Source of the DNA: Syntrophales bacterium
Lineage (GTDB): Bacteria; Desulfobacterota; Syntrophia; Syntrophales; UBA2210
Direction of reading: 5' to 3'
DNA: 62,334 nt
Assembly: GCA_023230565.1 (NCBI GenBank)
Contig: JALNXD010000017.1
Span: forward strand, 1 to 62,334
Shown here piece after piece: positions 1-8,865 of this stretch. The notes under the pieces are model-generated. The model had not been told where the DNA came from. It did no database searches and worked only from the letters and a program-made list of their open reading frames with translations. Numbering within the stretch: the stretch's first letter is position 1; each line of letters begins with the position of its first letter. Made by a program: the position numbers and the translations under genes.

Positions 1-210
1 ACCTATGGCTACTTGACTTCTGTCGACTTGTACTGTGACCGGTCCCCTCATAAACATAGAGCTTATTTTTGTAATCCTTTTCCCGGGCCGTATGCCGAGT
101 GCCTCAAGGCGGTTCATCATTTCTCTTCCGCCTTCAATTTGAGTGACTACACCACTTTCCTGTGATTTCAATTCATTGAGAGATACAACCACTGTTTCTA
201 TTCCTGTCAT
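1..210 (-). CDS. feoA: FeoA-domain protein (partial, 3' end off the left edge)
   Basis: The minus strand reads 70 uninterrupted codons from ATG at 210 to the window edge. The translation has the FeoA pattern: a short lead, then GRE-MMNRLEALGI-RPGK, then MRGPVTVQV. This is the SH3-like fold that accompanies the ferrous-iron transporter FeoB, usually about 75-80 residues, so only the last few residues are missing. An in-frame TGA lies four codons upstream, which fixes this start, although no Shine-Dalgarno is visible. A 10-bp-arm palindrome lies just upstream. A feoB gene would be expected off the left edge (inference). A FeoA domain on a longer protein cannot be excluded. Confidence 0.82.
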   Translation of the reverse strand, partial: MTGIETVVVSLNELKSQESGVVTQIEGGREMMNRLEALGIRPGKRITKISSMFMRGPVTVQVDRSQVAIG

Positions 211-219
211 TTTTATGCA

Positions 220-248
220 TCATAATGCAGCTGTGGCGTGCATTATGA
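220..248. promoter_or_regulatory. Inverted repeat upstream of feoA, possible operator
   Basis: TCATAATGCA (220-229) and TGCATTATGA (239-248) are perfect reverse complements separated by 9 bp. The repeat lies 10 bp before the feoA start codon, where a metal-dependent repressor could bind. It is not a textbook Fur box. The role is inferred from position and symmetry only. Confidence 0.45.
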
Positions 249-434
249 GCTTCTAAACAAAATATGCGAGCTTTACATGCTCAGGTTTATTGAGGGGCAG
301 CAGGGCATAAAAGCATTGTGAATTCATACTACATGGTAATCATCATTTTCTGTATGGCAACTTATTCGTAAACTCAATCAATTTTTATATGCTTCTTGCT
401 CTGAGTATGCTGGCGGAGCCCTGCCGTGAAATAC

Positions 435-1856
435 TCATGATATGGGAGGTTTCCTGTCTTTCCAGGGCTTCGCTTTTTCAAGCTGTGACGCAAGACGGAA
501 AAGGGTTGCCTCGTCACCGAAGCGCCCGACAAAGTGAACTCCTATTGGCAGTCCTTCGGCGTTCCAGAAAAGGGGCACAGACATGGCGGGCTGCCCTGTC
601 GCATTGCAAAGAGGAGTGAATGGAACAAATTCCCCGGCACGCCTCCATCCTCTAAGAGGGTCGTCCGAAGTAGAGTCAAAGCTTCCCAGCGTTACAGGAG
701 CCTCCGCCAGCACAGGGGTTAACAGAACATCGTATTCAACGAAAAACTGACCGATACTGCGTGAGATGCGCTGAATGACCTGTACCGCATGGAGGTAATC
801 AGAGGCCTTGAATCCATTGCCCATTTCATAAAGCCCCCAAGTAACCGGCTCGTATTCATCATGAGAAGGCTTCCTGCCGGTAAGACTTGATATCGCATTA
901 ATTGTTGAAGCGCAGCCTGACGCCCAGATCACTGTAAATGCCCAGGTGATAAGATCTCTATCAAGATCCGGTGATACTTCTATTATATCGTGTCCGAGAT
1001 CGGCCAAAAGTTTTACTGAATTGTTGACAGCTTCAAGGCAGTCTTCAGATACAGAGCTCCCTTCTCCCGGATCAGTCGAAACGGCAATACGTAACTTTCC
1101 CGGATCTTTTTCCAATTCGTCAGAATACCTGTTCGGGGCATAAGGGGCACAGTAGGGATCTCCGACTTGAAAGCCTTTAGTGGCATCAAGTATTGCCGCA
1201 CTGTCTCTCACCGACCGAGTGAGGACATGTTCTGCAACAAAACCATTCAGCAGATCCCCAAAATCTGGTCCAAGAGGATTCCTGCCCCGGGTAGGCTTCA
1301 ACCCGAAAAGACCGCAGCACGATGCAGGTATGCGTATCGACCCGCCCCCGTCATTTCCATGAGCGGCAGGAACCATTCTCGATGCCACTGCCGCCGCAGA
1401 ACCGCCACTCGAACCACCTGTTGTTTTTGTTACATCCCAGGGGTTTTTGCAGGGGCCGAAAATATCCGGTTCTGTTGTCGGCAAAAGACCCAGTTCGGGG
1501 ATATTTGTTTTTCCGAGTACAATGAATCCGGCTTTTTTATAACGAGTTACAAGTTCACTATCGTGATCTGGAATAAAATCAGACAAATTTTTTGTCCCAA
1601 ATGTCATGCGGACACCTTTATAAGAAGCAAGCAAATCTTTGAGTAAAAATGGAACTCCGGCAAACGGACCGGTGCCAGAAGGACCGAGTGCTTTTTTTCG
1701 AGCCTCTTCATACATCGGAGTTATTACTGCATTGAGCTTCGGGTTAAGAGTCTCTATCCGCCCGATAGTTGCATCAATAAGTTCTATTGCTTTAATTTCT
1801 CTTCTTTTTACCAGCTCAGCCAAGGCAGTGGCATCGAAATATGACAAGTCTTCCAT
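435..1856 (-). CDS. Amidase signature family hydrolase
   Basis: An amidase-signature enzyme of about 473 residues that should hydrolyse an amide bond using a Ser-cisSer-Lys triad. The general-base region FLLKDLL, the glycine/serine stretch GGSSGGSAAAV and the nucleophile region GNDGGGSIRIPAS are all present. The last resembles 6-aminohexanoate-cyclic-dimer hydrolase-like amidases more than GatA. ATG at 1856 was chosen because AGAGGAGG sits 6 nt upstream; a 27-codon upstream extension to 1937 lacks such a site and its residues look non-native. The gene stands alone, divergent from the radical SAM gene. A GatA role is unlikely because no gatB or gatC is nearby. Substrate unknown. Confidence 0.85.
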   Translation of the reverse strand: MEDLSYFDATALAELVKRREIKAIELIDATIGRIETLNPKLNAVITPMYEEARKKALGPSGTGPFAGVPFLLKDLLASYKGVRMTFGTKNLSDFIPDHDSELVTRYKKAGFIVLGKTNIPELGLLPTTEPDIFGPCKNPWDVTKTTGGSSGGSAAAVASRMVPAAHGNDGGGSIRIPASCCGLFGLKPTRGRNPLGPDFGDLLNGFVAEHVLTRSVRDSAAILDATKGFQVGDPYCAPYAPNRYSDELEKDPGKLRIAVSTDPGEGSSVSEDCLEAVNNSVKLLADLGHDIIEVSPDLDRDLITWAFTVIWASGCASTINAISSLTGRKPSHDEYEPVTWGLYEMGNGFKASDYLHAVQVIQRISRSIGQFFVEYDVLLTPVLAEAPVTLGSFDSTSDDPLRGWRRAGEFVPFTPLCNATGQPAMSVPLFWNAEGLPIGVHFVGRFGDEATLFRLASQLEKAKPWKDRKPPIS

Positions 1857-2115
1857 TAAATCCTCCTCTGTCTGCGCGCTGCAAAAGTTCTTTTCGTTTT
1901 GCAGAGAAAAGATGAAAGTTCTTTTAAAATGTTTCAAATCTATAACTGCTGATATACCGGGATTATAAGCAGGTCAAGAAAAAAGTGGCTTCACATTGTA
2001 TCTTGCCTTTTTCAGGGAGCTGGTATAAAGTACGAGCGTTATCTTTTTGAAAATCAGAAACAACACACAGACAATTTATAATAATAAAGAAAGAGGGAAA
2101 TATTCGTTTCAAAAT

Positions 2116-2988
2116 ATGAAGTATGAAGGAATGATTATCAGACCGCCCAGTGAAGCACGAAGCCTGTTGCTGCAGGTCACAGTGGGGTGTTCACATAATA
2201 AGTGCACCTTTTGCGGTACATATAAAGGAGAAAGGTTTCGTATCAAGTCGTATGAAGAAATAGAAGAAGACATTATAGAAGCCGGCACCTACGGCAGAAT
2301 AGAAAAAATTTTTTTATGCGATGGCGATGCATTTATAATTCCCCAAAGAAAACTGGTCCCGATTCTGAAATCCATGCACACACATATAAAGGGAATAAAA
2401 CGAATTGGAACATACGCAAACGCGAAAAGCATTCTCAGGAAAACTCCTGACGAAATCTCCGAATTGAGGGATTTAGGAGTCGGGATCGTATATCTTGGAG
2501 TGGAAACCGGCAACGAAGCACTGCTGGAGCAGATTAAAAAAGGAGCGAATTACGGCCAAATGGTACAGGCCGGAAAAATGATCAAAGATGCAGGAATAGA
2601 ACTTTCCGTGACGGTTCTTCTGGGAATAGGGGGTATTGAAAAAAGCAGAGAACATGCGCTGGATACAGCACGAATTCTGAGCGAAATCGATCCGGATTAT
2701 GCAGGCGCTCTCACTGTCATGACTGTGCCGGGAACCGAGCTTTATGAAGATTACCGAAATGGACGGTTTATTCTTCCAGATGTATTCGGATTCCTGGAAG
2801 AATTGGGCATTATGATCGCAAATTCAAAGTTCACCAAGTGTTTTTTTACATCTAATCACGCATCAAACTACCTGCCTTTGCGGGTAAGACTTCCCGAACA
2901 AAAAGAAGAAGCGGTACGGTTAATTTACAATGTAATTTCTTCGAGAAACAATCGAGCTCTGAGGCCTGATTATCTGCGAGGTTTGTGA
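2116..2988 (+). CDS. Radical SAM protein, Elp3/HemW-like type
   Basis: A radical SAM enzyme of about 290 residues. The cluster-binding motif is GCSHNKCTFC (CX4CX2C), followed by GTYKG and a TIM-barrel region with LGVETGNEALL and VTVLLGIGG, as in Elp3/MiaB/HemW-type proteins. Start at 2116 (MKYEGMIIRPPSEA) is chosen because family members characteristically begin with this sequence; an upstream ATG at 2047 adds 23 low-complexity residues. Neither start has a good ribosome-binding site. It precedes corC by about 60 bp and may be co-transcribed with it. Reaction and substrate are unknown. Confidence 0.82.
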   Translation: MKYEGMIIRPPSEARSLLLQVTVGCSHNKCTFCGTYKGERFRIKSYEEIEEDIIEAGTYGRIEKIFLCDGDAFIIPQRKLVPILKSMHTHIKGIKRIGTYANAKSILRKTPDEISELRDLGVGIVYLGVETGNEALLEQIKKGANYGQMVQAGKMIKDAGIELSVTVLLGIGGIEKSREHALDTARILSEIDPDYAGALTVMTVPGTELYEDYRNGRFILPDVFGFLEELGIMIANSKFTKCFFTSNHASNYLPLRVRLPEQKEEAVRLIYNVISSRNNRALRPDYLRGL

Positions 2989-3052
2989 TCCGGGAATAAT
3001 CGGGTGAAACTGACGAAAGGGAGACCACAACATTTTTTTAAAAAAGCTTAAG

Positions 3053-3919
3053 TTGCTGATAGAAATCCTTTTTTTGACAAGCAGTAAAAAAAAGGGACAG
3101 TCTTTTTTGGAAGAAGAGATCAGATCTCTCATTGATATTGGCGGCGACGAAGGATTGATCGACCAGCAATCGGGAGAGATGATTCAAAGTATCCTTGAAC
3201 TCGGTGAAACCGTAGCGAGGGAGGTAATGGTCCCTCGGACGGAAATCATCGCAATCAGCATCAGTTCTGCTATCGATGAAATTCTCGATCTTCTGATGAA
3301 ACATGGCCATACGAGAATGCCGGTATACTCGGACAGCATCGATAATATCATTGGAGTGCTCAATGTAAAAGACCTGCTGAGATTCTGGTCAAAACCAATC
3401 GCTGGAAAAGATATCACATCGATTTTGAGAAAAGCCTATTTCATACCGGAAACGAAAAGCATTCATTTTTTGCTTCATGAACTTAAAGAAATGAAATCCC
3501 ATATGGCCATAGTCATCGATGAATACGGAGGAACCTCCGGACTTGTGACATTGGAAGACTTGATTGAGGAAATTGTGGGAGAAATTCATGATGAACATGA
3601 TATCGAAGAGGATGACTTTATAAAATTTTCAAATGGAGATACCTTGGTAGACGGCAGGGCTGAAATAGAAGAGTTCGAGAAGTATTTCGAGACCGAAGTG
3701 CCCGAGGGTCAGTTTGAGACTGTCGGAGGATTGATTTTTTACTTGATTAAAAAAATACCGGCAACCGGCGAAGTAATACTCTTCAACGATTTTGAAATGA
3801 TTATCGAATCAGCTGATGAAAGGAGCATTAAAAAAGTCAGGGTACGGAAAAAAGGTGAGGGTGAAGCGGCAATAGATACCCAGAAACTGCAGCACAGCAA
3901 TAAGGACCTGTTTTCATAA
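3053..3919 (+). CDS. corC: CBS-domain protein of the CorC/HlyC (TlyC) family
   Basis: About 288 residues with the CorC layout: an N-terminal EEEIRSLID segment, two CBS domains (about residues 60-180, with VMVPRTEI and DEYGGTSGLVTLEDLIEEIVGEI) and a C-terminal CorC_HlyC domain. Relatives are implicated in magnesium/cobalt efflux or membrane integrity. The listed start is a TTG with no Shine-Dalgarno. The frame stays open upstream to 3014 without ATG or GTG, and a GTG at 3004 lies in another frame just before a T7A6 run, so the true N-terminus is uncertain. The stop overlaps lnt by one base (TAATG), indicating translational coupling. Confidence 0.85.
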   Translation: MLIEILFLTSSKKKGQSFLEEEIRSLIDIGGDEGLIDQQSGEMIQSILELGETVAREVMVPRTEIIAISISSAIDEILDLLMKHGHTRMPVYSDSIDNIIGVLNVKDLLRFWSKPIAGKDITSILRKAYFIPETKSIHFLLHELKEMKSHMAIVIDEYGGTSGLVTLEDLIEEIVGEIHDEHDIEEDDFIKFSNGDTLVDGRAEIEEFEKYFETEVPEGQFETVGGLIFYLIKKIPATGEVILFNDFEMIIESADERSIKKVRVRKKGEGEAAIDTQKLQHSNKDLFS

Positions 3920-5451
3920 TGGACAAGAAAGTTGTGATTTATTCTCTTTTATCGGGGATAATCCTGTTTCTTTCCTTCCCGAAGTTCGGTCAAGGCTACC
4001 TTGTATGGATCTCTATTTTACCTCTTTTTTTTGCAATTAAAGAAAAAAATCTTGCAGATGCCTTCCGCCTGGGAGTGATTACCGGATTTGTGTTCAACGT
4101 CGGTATAATTTACTGGGTGATATTTGTCACAATGCATTACGGAAATCTCCCTGTATATATAGCGACGGCTGTCATGCTGCTGCTGGCGTTATACCTGAGC
4201 ATCTATATAGGGCTTTTTGCTCTTGGAGTCCGATTTGCAAAGAAAAAAGGCATTGACGAGTTTATTTCGGCACCTGTTTTCTGGACGGTTCTCGAATACG
4301 GGAAATCCAATCTTTTGAGCGGTTTTCCATGGGAAAATCTAGGTCACTCTCAGTTTGAAATGATTCCGCTGATACAGTTAGCTGACATAACAGGGGTTTA
4401 TGGATTGAGTTTCCTCATTGTTCTTGTTAATGCTCTAATTTTTGACATAGTTGCAATGGAACCCAAAGAAAAAGTACTTAAAAAATCAGCGATTACTCTT
4501 GTGATACTTGCCCTTGCTCTTGGGTACGGAGTCACTCGCATGCATTATATAGGTAAATCCATTTCAGAAAGCGATGAAGAATTCAGTGTTTCACTGATTC
4601 AGGGTAATATTGATCAATCCGACAAATGGAATCCCGAATTTCAAAAAAAGACTCTTGAAATCTATGACAGGCTGTCGGAAGAAACTCTGGAAGGAGGGAA
4701 AACTCCCGATTTGATTGTATGGCCTGAAACTGCAGCCCCTCTTTTTTTCCAGGATAAAAGCGATTTGCATATGAAAATACTTTCAACGGCACGAAAGGTT
4801 GGAGCCAACATTTTGTTCGGTTCACCCAGCTACCTCCGAAAGGATGAACAGACATATCTCATGAACAGTGCCTATCTCATTACTTCAGAAGGTAAAATAA
4901 AGGGAAGATACGATAAGACGCATCTTGTACCTTTCGGAGAGTACGTACCATTTCGGGACATCCTTTTTTTTGTAGATAAGATGGTAACAGGTGTGGGCGA
5001 TTTTATGCCCGGGAAAGCAGTTATTCCACTTGTTCTCGATAATTTGACTCTCGGGGTTCTAATCTGTTATGAAGGCATTTTCCCGGAAATCAGCCGGCAG
5101 TATACACACAAAGGCGCTGATTTGCTCATAAATATTACGAATGATGCATGGTATGGCAGGACTTCGGCTCCTTACCAGCATATGTCCATGGTCATTTTCA
5201 GAGCGATCGAAAACAGAAAATATCTTGTAAGGTCCGCTAATACAGGGATAAGTGCAGTTGTAGACCCTGCCGGCAGGATTATCAAAAAATCGGGATTATT
5301 CCAGACGGACATAATAGATGGCAAAGTAAAAGTTCTTTCGGAAGTTACTTTCTATTGCAGGCATGGGGATATTTTTGCGAAAGCATGCACTGCATTAAGT
5401 ATCCTGGTTCTCCTTTTTTCTTTTAAAAGGGAACGCAAAAAACGGCTTTGA
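3919..5451 (+). CDS. lnt: Apolipoprotein N-acyltransferase
   Basis: Transfers the third acyl chain to the N-terminal cysteine of lipoproteins at the periplasmic face of the inner membrane. The 510-residue protein has a hydrophobic N-terminal half with about six membrane segments, then a nitrilase-type domain. Catalytic positions are visible: Glu in VWPETAAP, Lys in RYDKTHLVPFGEYVPF and Cys in VLICYEGIFPE. Length and order fit the family. It is coupled to corC by a 1-nt overlap and precedes prfB, a corC-lnt-prfB order often seen in Deltaproteobacteria. Several lipoproteins in this window would be its clients. Confidence 0.95.
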   Translation: MDKKVVIYSLLSGIILFLSFPKFGQGYLVWISILPLFFAIKEKNLADAFRLGVITGFVFNVGIIYWVIFVTMHYGNLPVYIATAVMLLLALYLSIYIGLFALGVRFAKKKGIDEFISAPVFWTVLEYGKSNLLSGFPWENLGHSQFEMIPLIQLADITGVYGLSFLIVLVNALIFDIVAMEPKEKVLKKSAITLVILALALGYGVTRMHYIGKSISESDEEFSVSLIQGNIDQSDKWNPEFQKKTLEIYDRLSEETLEGGKTPDLIVWPETAAPLFFQDKSDLHMKILSTARKVGANILFGSPSYLRKDEQTYLMNSAYLITSEGKIKGRYDKTHLVPFGEYVPFRDILFFVDKMVTGVGDFMPGKAVIPLVLDNLTLGVLICYEGIFPEISRQYTHKGADLLINITNDAWYGRTSAPYQHMSMVIFRAIENRKYLVRSANTGISAVVDPAGRIIKKSGLFQTDIIDGKVKVLSEVTFYCRHGDIFAKACTALSILVLLFSFKRERKKRL

Positions 5452-5468
5452 GCCGTGAAGATTCAAAG

Positions 5469-5486
5469 GCATTCTGATAAGAATGC
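5469..5486. other. Intergenic stem-loop between lnt and prfB
   Basis: GCATTCT (5469-5475) pairs perfectly with AGAATGC (5480-5486) around a 4-nt loop. A second small hairpin, ACGGCT/AGCCGT (5442-5456), spans the lnt stop codon. No T-run follows either, so neither is a good intrinsic terminator. They may be processing or attenuation structures. Confidence 0.35.
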
Positions 5487-5568
5487 AGCCGCAAATCCTG
5501 ATCCGGCTATTGAAGAATAATTTGAATCTGGGTGCAACAGGAGTATTACAAATTTTTAGGAGAAGATC

Positions 5569-6676
5569 ATGATTGAAGAAATTTCTGAGACGCTCAAAGA
5601 TTTAAAAAAAAGGATAGACAACCTCCGAGGCTGTCTTTGACATAGATAAATCCAAAGATCGAATAGCGGAGCTTGAAAATAGATCTCTTAAAGAAGATTT
5701 CTGGAGCGATCCGGAACAAGCCAAGATAGTTTTGAAAGAAAAAAGCAGATTGGAAGAACCGATCCATACTTGGGAGAAGAAAGATTCAGAACTGAGAGAT
5801 ATAGCCGATCTCTTTGAAATGGCCAAAGATGAAAATGATCCGCATGTGATGGAAGACATCAAACATGATATCCTCGAAATGGAAGAATACATCAAAAAAG
5901 AAGAGGCCAGGAGGATGCTCGGCAGCGAGGAAGATAATAAAAATGCCATCCTGGCCATCCATGCGGGTGCGGGCGGAACGGAAGCTCAGGATTGGGCCGA
6001 GATGCTGCTCCGCATGTATCTCAGGTGGGCTGAAAGAAGAAAATACAAGGCGGAGATAATCGATTTTCAGCCCGGGGATGAAGCCGGCATTAAAAGCGTG
6101 ACGTTCACACTTGAAGGCGATTATGCCTTCGGGTATGCAAAAGCAGAAATCGGAATTCACCGGCTGGTCAGAATATCGCCTTTTGATACAGGCAAAAGGA
6201 GACATACCTCTTTTGCTTCAGTGTTTGTATATCCGGAAGTCGATGATGATGTCGAAATCGACGTGGATGAAAGTGATTTGAGAATAGACACGTATCGCTC
6301 CAGTGGAGCCGGCGGGCAGCACGTCAATAAAACGGATTCAGCTGTCAGGATAACTCATATACCGACCGGAATTGTCGTTCAGTGCCAGAATGAGAGGTCA
6401 CAGCATAAAAATAGAGCCATGGCGATGAAAGTCCTGAAATCAAGATTATATGAAATGCATCTTGAAGAAAAAAATGAAAAATTAGATGAGATACACAGGT
6501 CAAAAAAAGACATTGCCTGGGGCAGCCAGATACGATCTTATGTCCTTCATCCCTATAAGATGATTAAAGATCATAGAACGAATATGGAATCAGGCAATGT
6601 CGATAAAATACTCGATGGAGATATCGATGATTTTATAGAAGCATATCTCGTAAATCAGAGTCAAAAGCAGGAATAG
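5569..6676 (+). CDS. prfB: Peptide chain release factor 2, with programmed +1 frameshift
   Basis: Recognises UGA and UAA stop codons and triggers peptide release. The start is ATG 5569, with AGGAG 6 nt upstream. After 23 codons the frame reaches CTT TGA C (5635-5641), the conserved prfB frameshift site. A +1 slip at CTT continues as GAC at 5639 and runs open to 6676, giving about 368 residues, the normal RF2 length. A purine-rich GAGG lies just before the site in the place of the stimulatory internal Shine-Dalgarno, but it is weaker than the usual AGGGGG. The GGQ motif (GAGGQHVNKTDSAVR) is present. Gene callers would start it at 5732 and lose the N-terminus. Confidence 0.95.
5635..5641 (+). 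promoter_or_regulatory. prfB programmed +1 frameshift site (CTTTGAC)
   Basis: In-frame TGA at 5638-5640 follows CTT. The downstream RF2 frame begins with GAC at 5639. This is the known autoregulatory site: low RF2 makes the ribosome pause at UGA and slip forward. GAGG a few bases upstream would serve as the stimulatory anti-Shine-Dalgarno contact. Confidence 0.93.
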
Positions 6677-6745
6677 TAATTTAGTCATTGCATTTGTTGC
6701 GCAAAAAGTTTAGTTACGTGATCGGATATGCAGAAGCGGTGGATC

Positions 6746-6766
6746 TCCCCGCAGGTTCTTCGGGGA
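6746..6766. other. Small GC-rich hairpin upstream of the transglycosylase gene
   Basis: TCCCCG (6746-6751) and CGGGGA (6761-6766) can form a 6-bp stem with a 9-nt loop in the leader between prfB and the next gene. No T-run follows. Function unknown. Confidence 0.3.
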
Positions 6767-6802
6767 TGCGAATTCTGAAATTTGAAAATGAGGAAGGTCG
6801 AG

Positions 6803-8686
6803 ATGCGGTACAGGGTATGTGCACTTATTGCTTTATTTGTTCTGTCTCTTTTTTCTTATTCATGCACCTATTTTCCTAAAACCCAGGTTCTGAAAACTCC
6901 TGCGAATAATGAAATCTCGAATGATACTGAAGTACAGGCTCAACAAAATGTATCACATAACACAGGCATCTCATACGCCGATCAGCAGTACCTGGGCGAA
7001 AACAATCATACGATACTCCAAGAGGAATTAGATGACAATGAAGAAGAAAGCCTCTCTGATGTTAACAGTTCAAAAAAGATTGGTCCGGAAAAAAATGAAG
7101 CAGGGAACAACCAAAACAAAAACAACACACAGGAAGCTGTTGATGATGCTCTTGCTCTTCTCAACCAATCCCAAAGCCTCTGGGAAAGAGGCGAACTCGA
7201 TAATGCACTGAATCTTCTCGATGAAGCCTATTCGCTTGTCATCGGCTTCGACGGAGAACCTGATCTCGCGTGGCAGAAAGATGATCTCCGTCTGCTTATC
7301 GCGAAAAGGATAATTGAGATCTATACGTCGCGAAGCAATGTGGCTGCAGGATATCAGTGCGAAATTCCCCTTGACATCAATAAAGAGGTGCAAAACGAGA
7401 TTAAACGCTTTCAGAACGAGGAAAGGAAGTTTTTTCTCAGTTCTTACAGGCGTGCAGGAAGATACATTCCAACTATCGTGTCTCTAATCAAAGAAGCCGG
7501 ACTTCCTGAAGAACTTTCATGGCTGCCTTTAGTTGAGAGCGGTTTTAAAGTCAAAGCTCTTTCCCGCGCAAGAGCATTAGGGTTATGGCAATTCATACCC
7601 TCGACCGGATATAAGTTCGGCCTCAAACGCGATCTTTGGATCGATGAGAGAATGGATGTCGAAAAATCGACACTGGCTGCGATATCATATCTTAAGGAAC
7701 TTCACTCGATATTCGGAGACTGGCTTACTGTTCTGGCTGCGTATAATTGCGGTGAAGGAAGAGTTCTTCGCGTTATTTCAAGACAACATATGAATTACCT
7801 GGATAATTTCTGGGATCTCTACGGGCAACTGCCTATGGAAACAGCAAGATACGTTCCTCGTTTCATAGCCACCCTCAACATTATAAGAGATCCGGAAAAG
7901 TATGGGTTTGATCTGAAAGAAGAAGAGCGGGACGAACCAGTACCTTCTGAAACAGTATTCACGAGTAAAAGCATCAAGCTGAAAGAATTGGCAGGTCAGG
8001 TGGATATTTCTGAAGACATTTTATCATCTCTTAATCCCGAACTTCGTTATAAAATGACTCCTGCCAGTGAATATTCCCTTAAAATACCATCCGGAACCGG
8101 GAGAAAAATACTTGCAGCAGTAGAGAAACTTCCCAGCGCTTCAAAACCTGGGGGGGCTGAATTTGTGAGGCACAGAATACGGAGAGGTGAATCTCTGTCG
8201 GAAATTGCAAGAAAATACGGTACATCGGTTTTCGCAATCCAGAGAGCAAATTATTTATCAAACAAAAATACAATACGGGCCGGTAAATGGCTAAAAATAC
8301 CGGTACGTGCGTATGCATCCGATAGCAGAAAAACTCCGGAGACATATAAAAGGGCGGCCAATGCAGTGGTAAAAAATTACAGAGTAATGAAAGGCGATTC
8401 TCTGTGGGCAATTGCAAAAAGATTTGATACGACAGTCTCTCATATTCGCACTCTTAACAACCTTGCAAACAATAACCTCAGCATCGGACAGGAATTAAAG
8501 GTATCGGGAACCGTTACAGGCAAAGAAAGCATTGCAAATTTAAGTACCTATATAGTTGAAAGGGGAGATAACCTTTTTCTTATTTCAAGAAAATGCAAAA
8601 TGGACCTTAATACTCTTCTAAGTCTGAACAGGCTTTCGAAAGATGACGTTATCTTTCCCGGGCAGAGGCTTTTAATAAGAAACTGA
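6803..8686 (+). CDS. mltD: LysM-containing membrane-bound lytic transglycosylase (MltD-like)
   Basis: Cleaves peptidoglycan glycan strands to give 1,6-anhydro ends. Start at ATG 6803 is favoured by AGGAAGG 5 nt upstream, giving the signal MRYRVCALIALFVLSLFSYSC, a probable lipoprotein signal with a slightly poor lipobox; ATG 6788 and TTG 6782 are alternatives. A charged, Asn/Gln-rich linker follows, then an SLT domain with catalytic Glu in LVESGF, ALGLWQFIPSTG and AAYNCGEG. Three LysM repeats occupy the C-terminus (HRIRRGESLSEIA, YRVMKGDSLWAIA, YIVERGDNLFLIS). Length and domain order match MltD. It ends facing ybeY. Confidence 0.9.
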   Translation: MRYRVCALIALFVLSLFSYSCTYFPKTQVLKTPANNEISNDTEVQAQQNVSHNTGISYADQQYLGENNHTILQEELDDNEEESLSDVNSSKKIGPEKNEAGNNQNKNNTQEAVDDALALLNQSQSLWERGELDNALNLLDEAYSLVIGFDGEPDLAWQKDDLRLLIAKRIIEIYTSRSNVAAGYQCEIPLDINKEVQNEIKRFQNEERKFFLSSYRRAGRYIPTIVSLIKEAGLPEELSWLPLVESGFKVKALSRARALGLWQFIPSTGYKFGLKRDLWIDERMDVEKSTLAAISYLKELHSIFGDWLTVLAAYNCGEGRVLRVISRQHMNYLDNFWDLYGQLPMETARYVPRFIATLNIIRDPEKYGFDLKEEERDEPVPSETVFTSKSIKLKELAGQVDISEDILSSLNPELRYKMTPASEYSLKIPSGTGRKILAAVEKLPSASKPGGAEFVRHRIRRGESLSEIARKYGTSVFAIQRANYLSNKNTIRAGKWLKIPVRAYASDSRKTPETYKRAANAVVKNYRVMKGDSLWAIAKRFDTTVSHIRTLNNLANNNLSIGQELKVSGTVTGKESIANLSTYIVERGDNLFLISRKCKMDLNTLLSLNRLSKDDVIFPGQRLLIRN

Positions 8687-8692
8687 AAGCCA

Positions 8693-8847
8693 GATGTTCT
8701 CGCAAGAAATCCGAGAAATTCTGTGTATGAAACGGCTTCGCAAGGCAAGGCGCGCACGAATCCAGGGGAATCGGGCGCACAGGGTCGTACGGCAGTGGCA
8801 CAGGAATGAAGCGCACCCCGCAATATGATTTTTTTCGAACAGTCAAG
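8693..8847. repeat. Intergenic REP/MITE-like element with degenerate terminal inverted repeats
   Basis: The convergent gap between mltD and ybeY begins GATGTTCTCGCAAGAAAT, contains ACGGCTTCGCAAGG and ends in an imperfect inverse of the left end (ATTTTTTTCGAACAGTCAAGG). The left end shares GATGTTCTCGCAA with the hairpin at 23508-23571, which also carries the same TTCGCAA core inverted. This suggests a dispersed palindromic family without coding capacity. The boundaries are approximate. Confidence 0.5.
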
Positions 8848-8865
8848 GTTCATCATTAAATGCGA

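Noticed and set aside
1167..1646. 159-codon + strand frame opposite the amidase
   Set aside because: Cys/His/Arg-rich shadow translation of the amidase signature region; no start signals.
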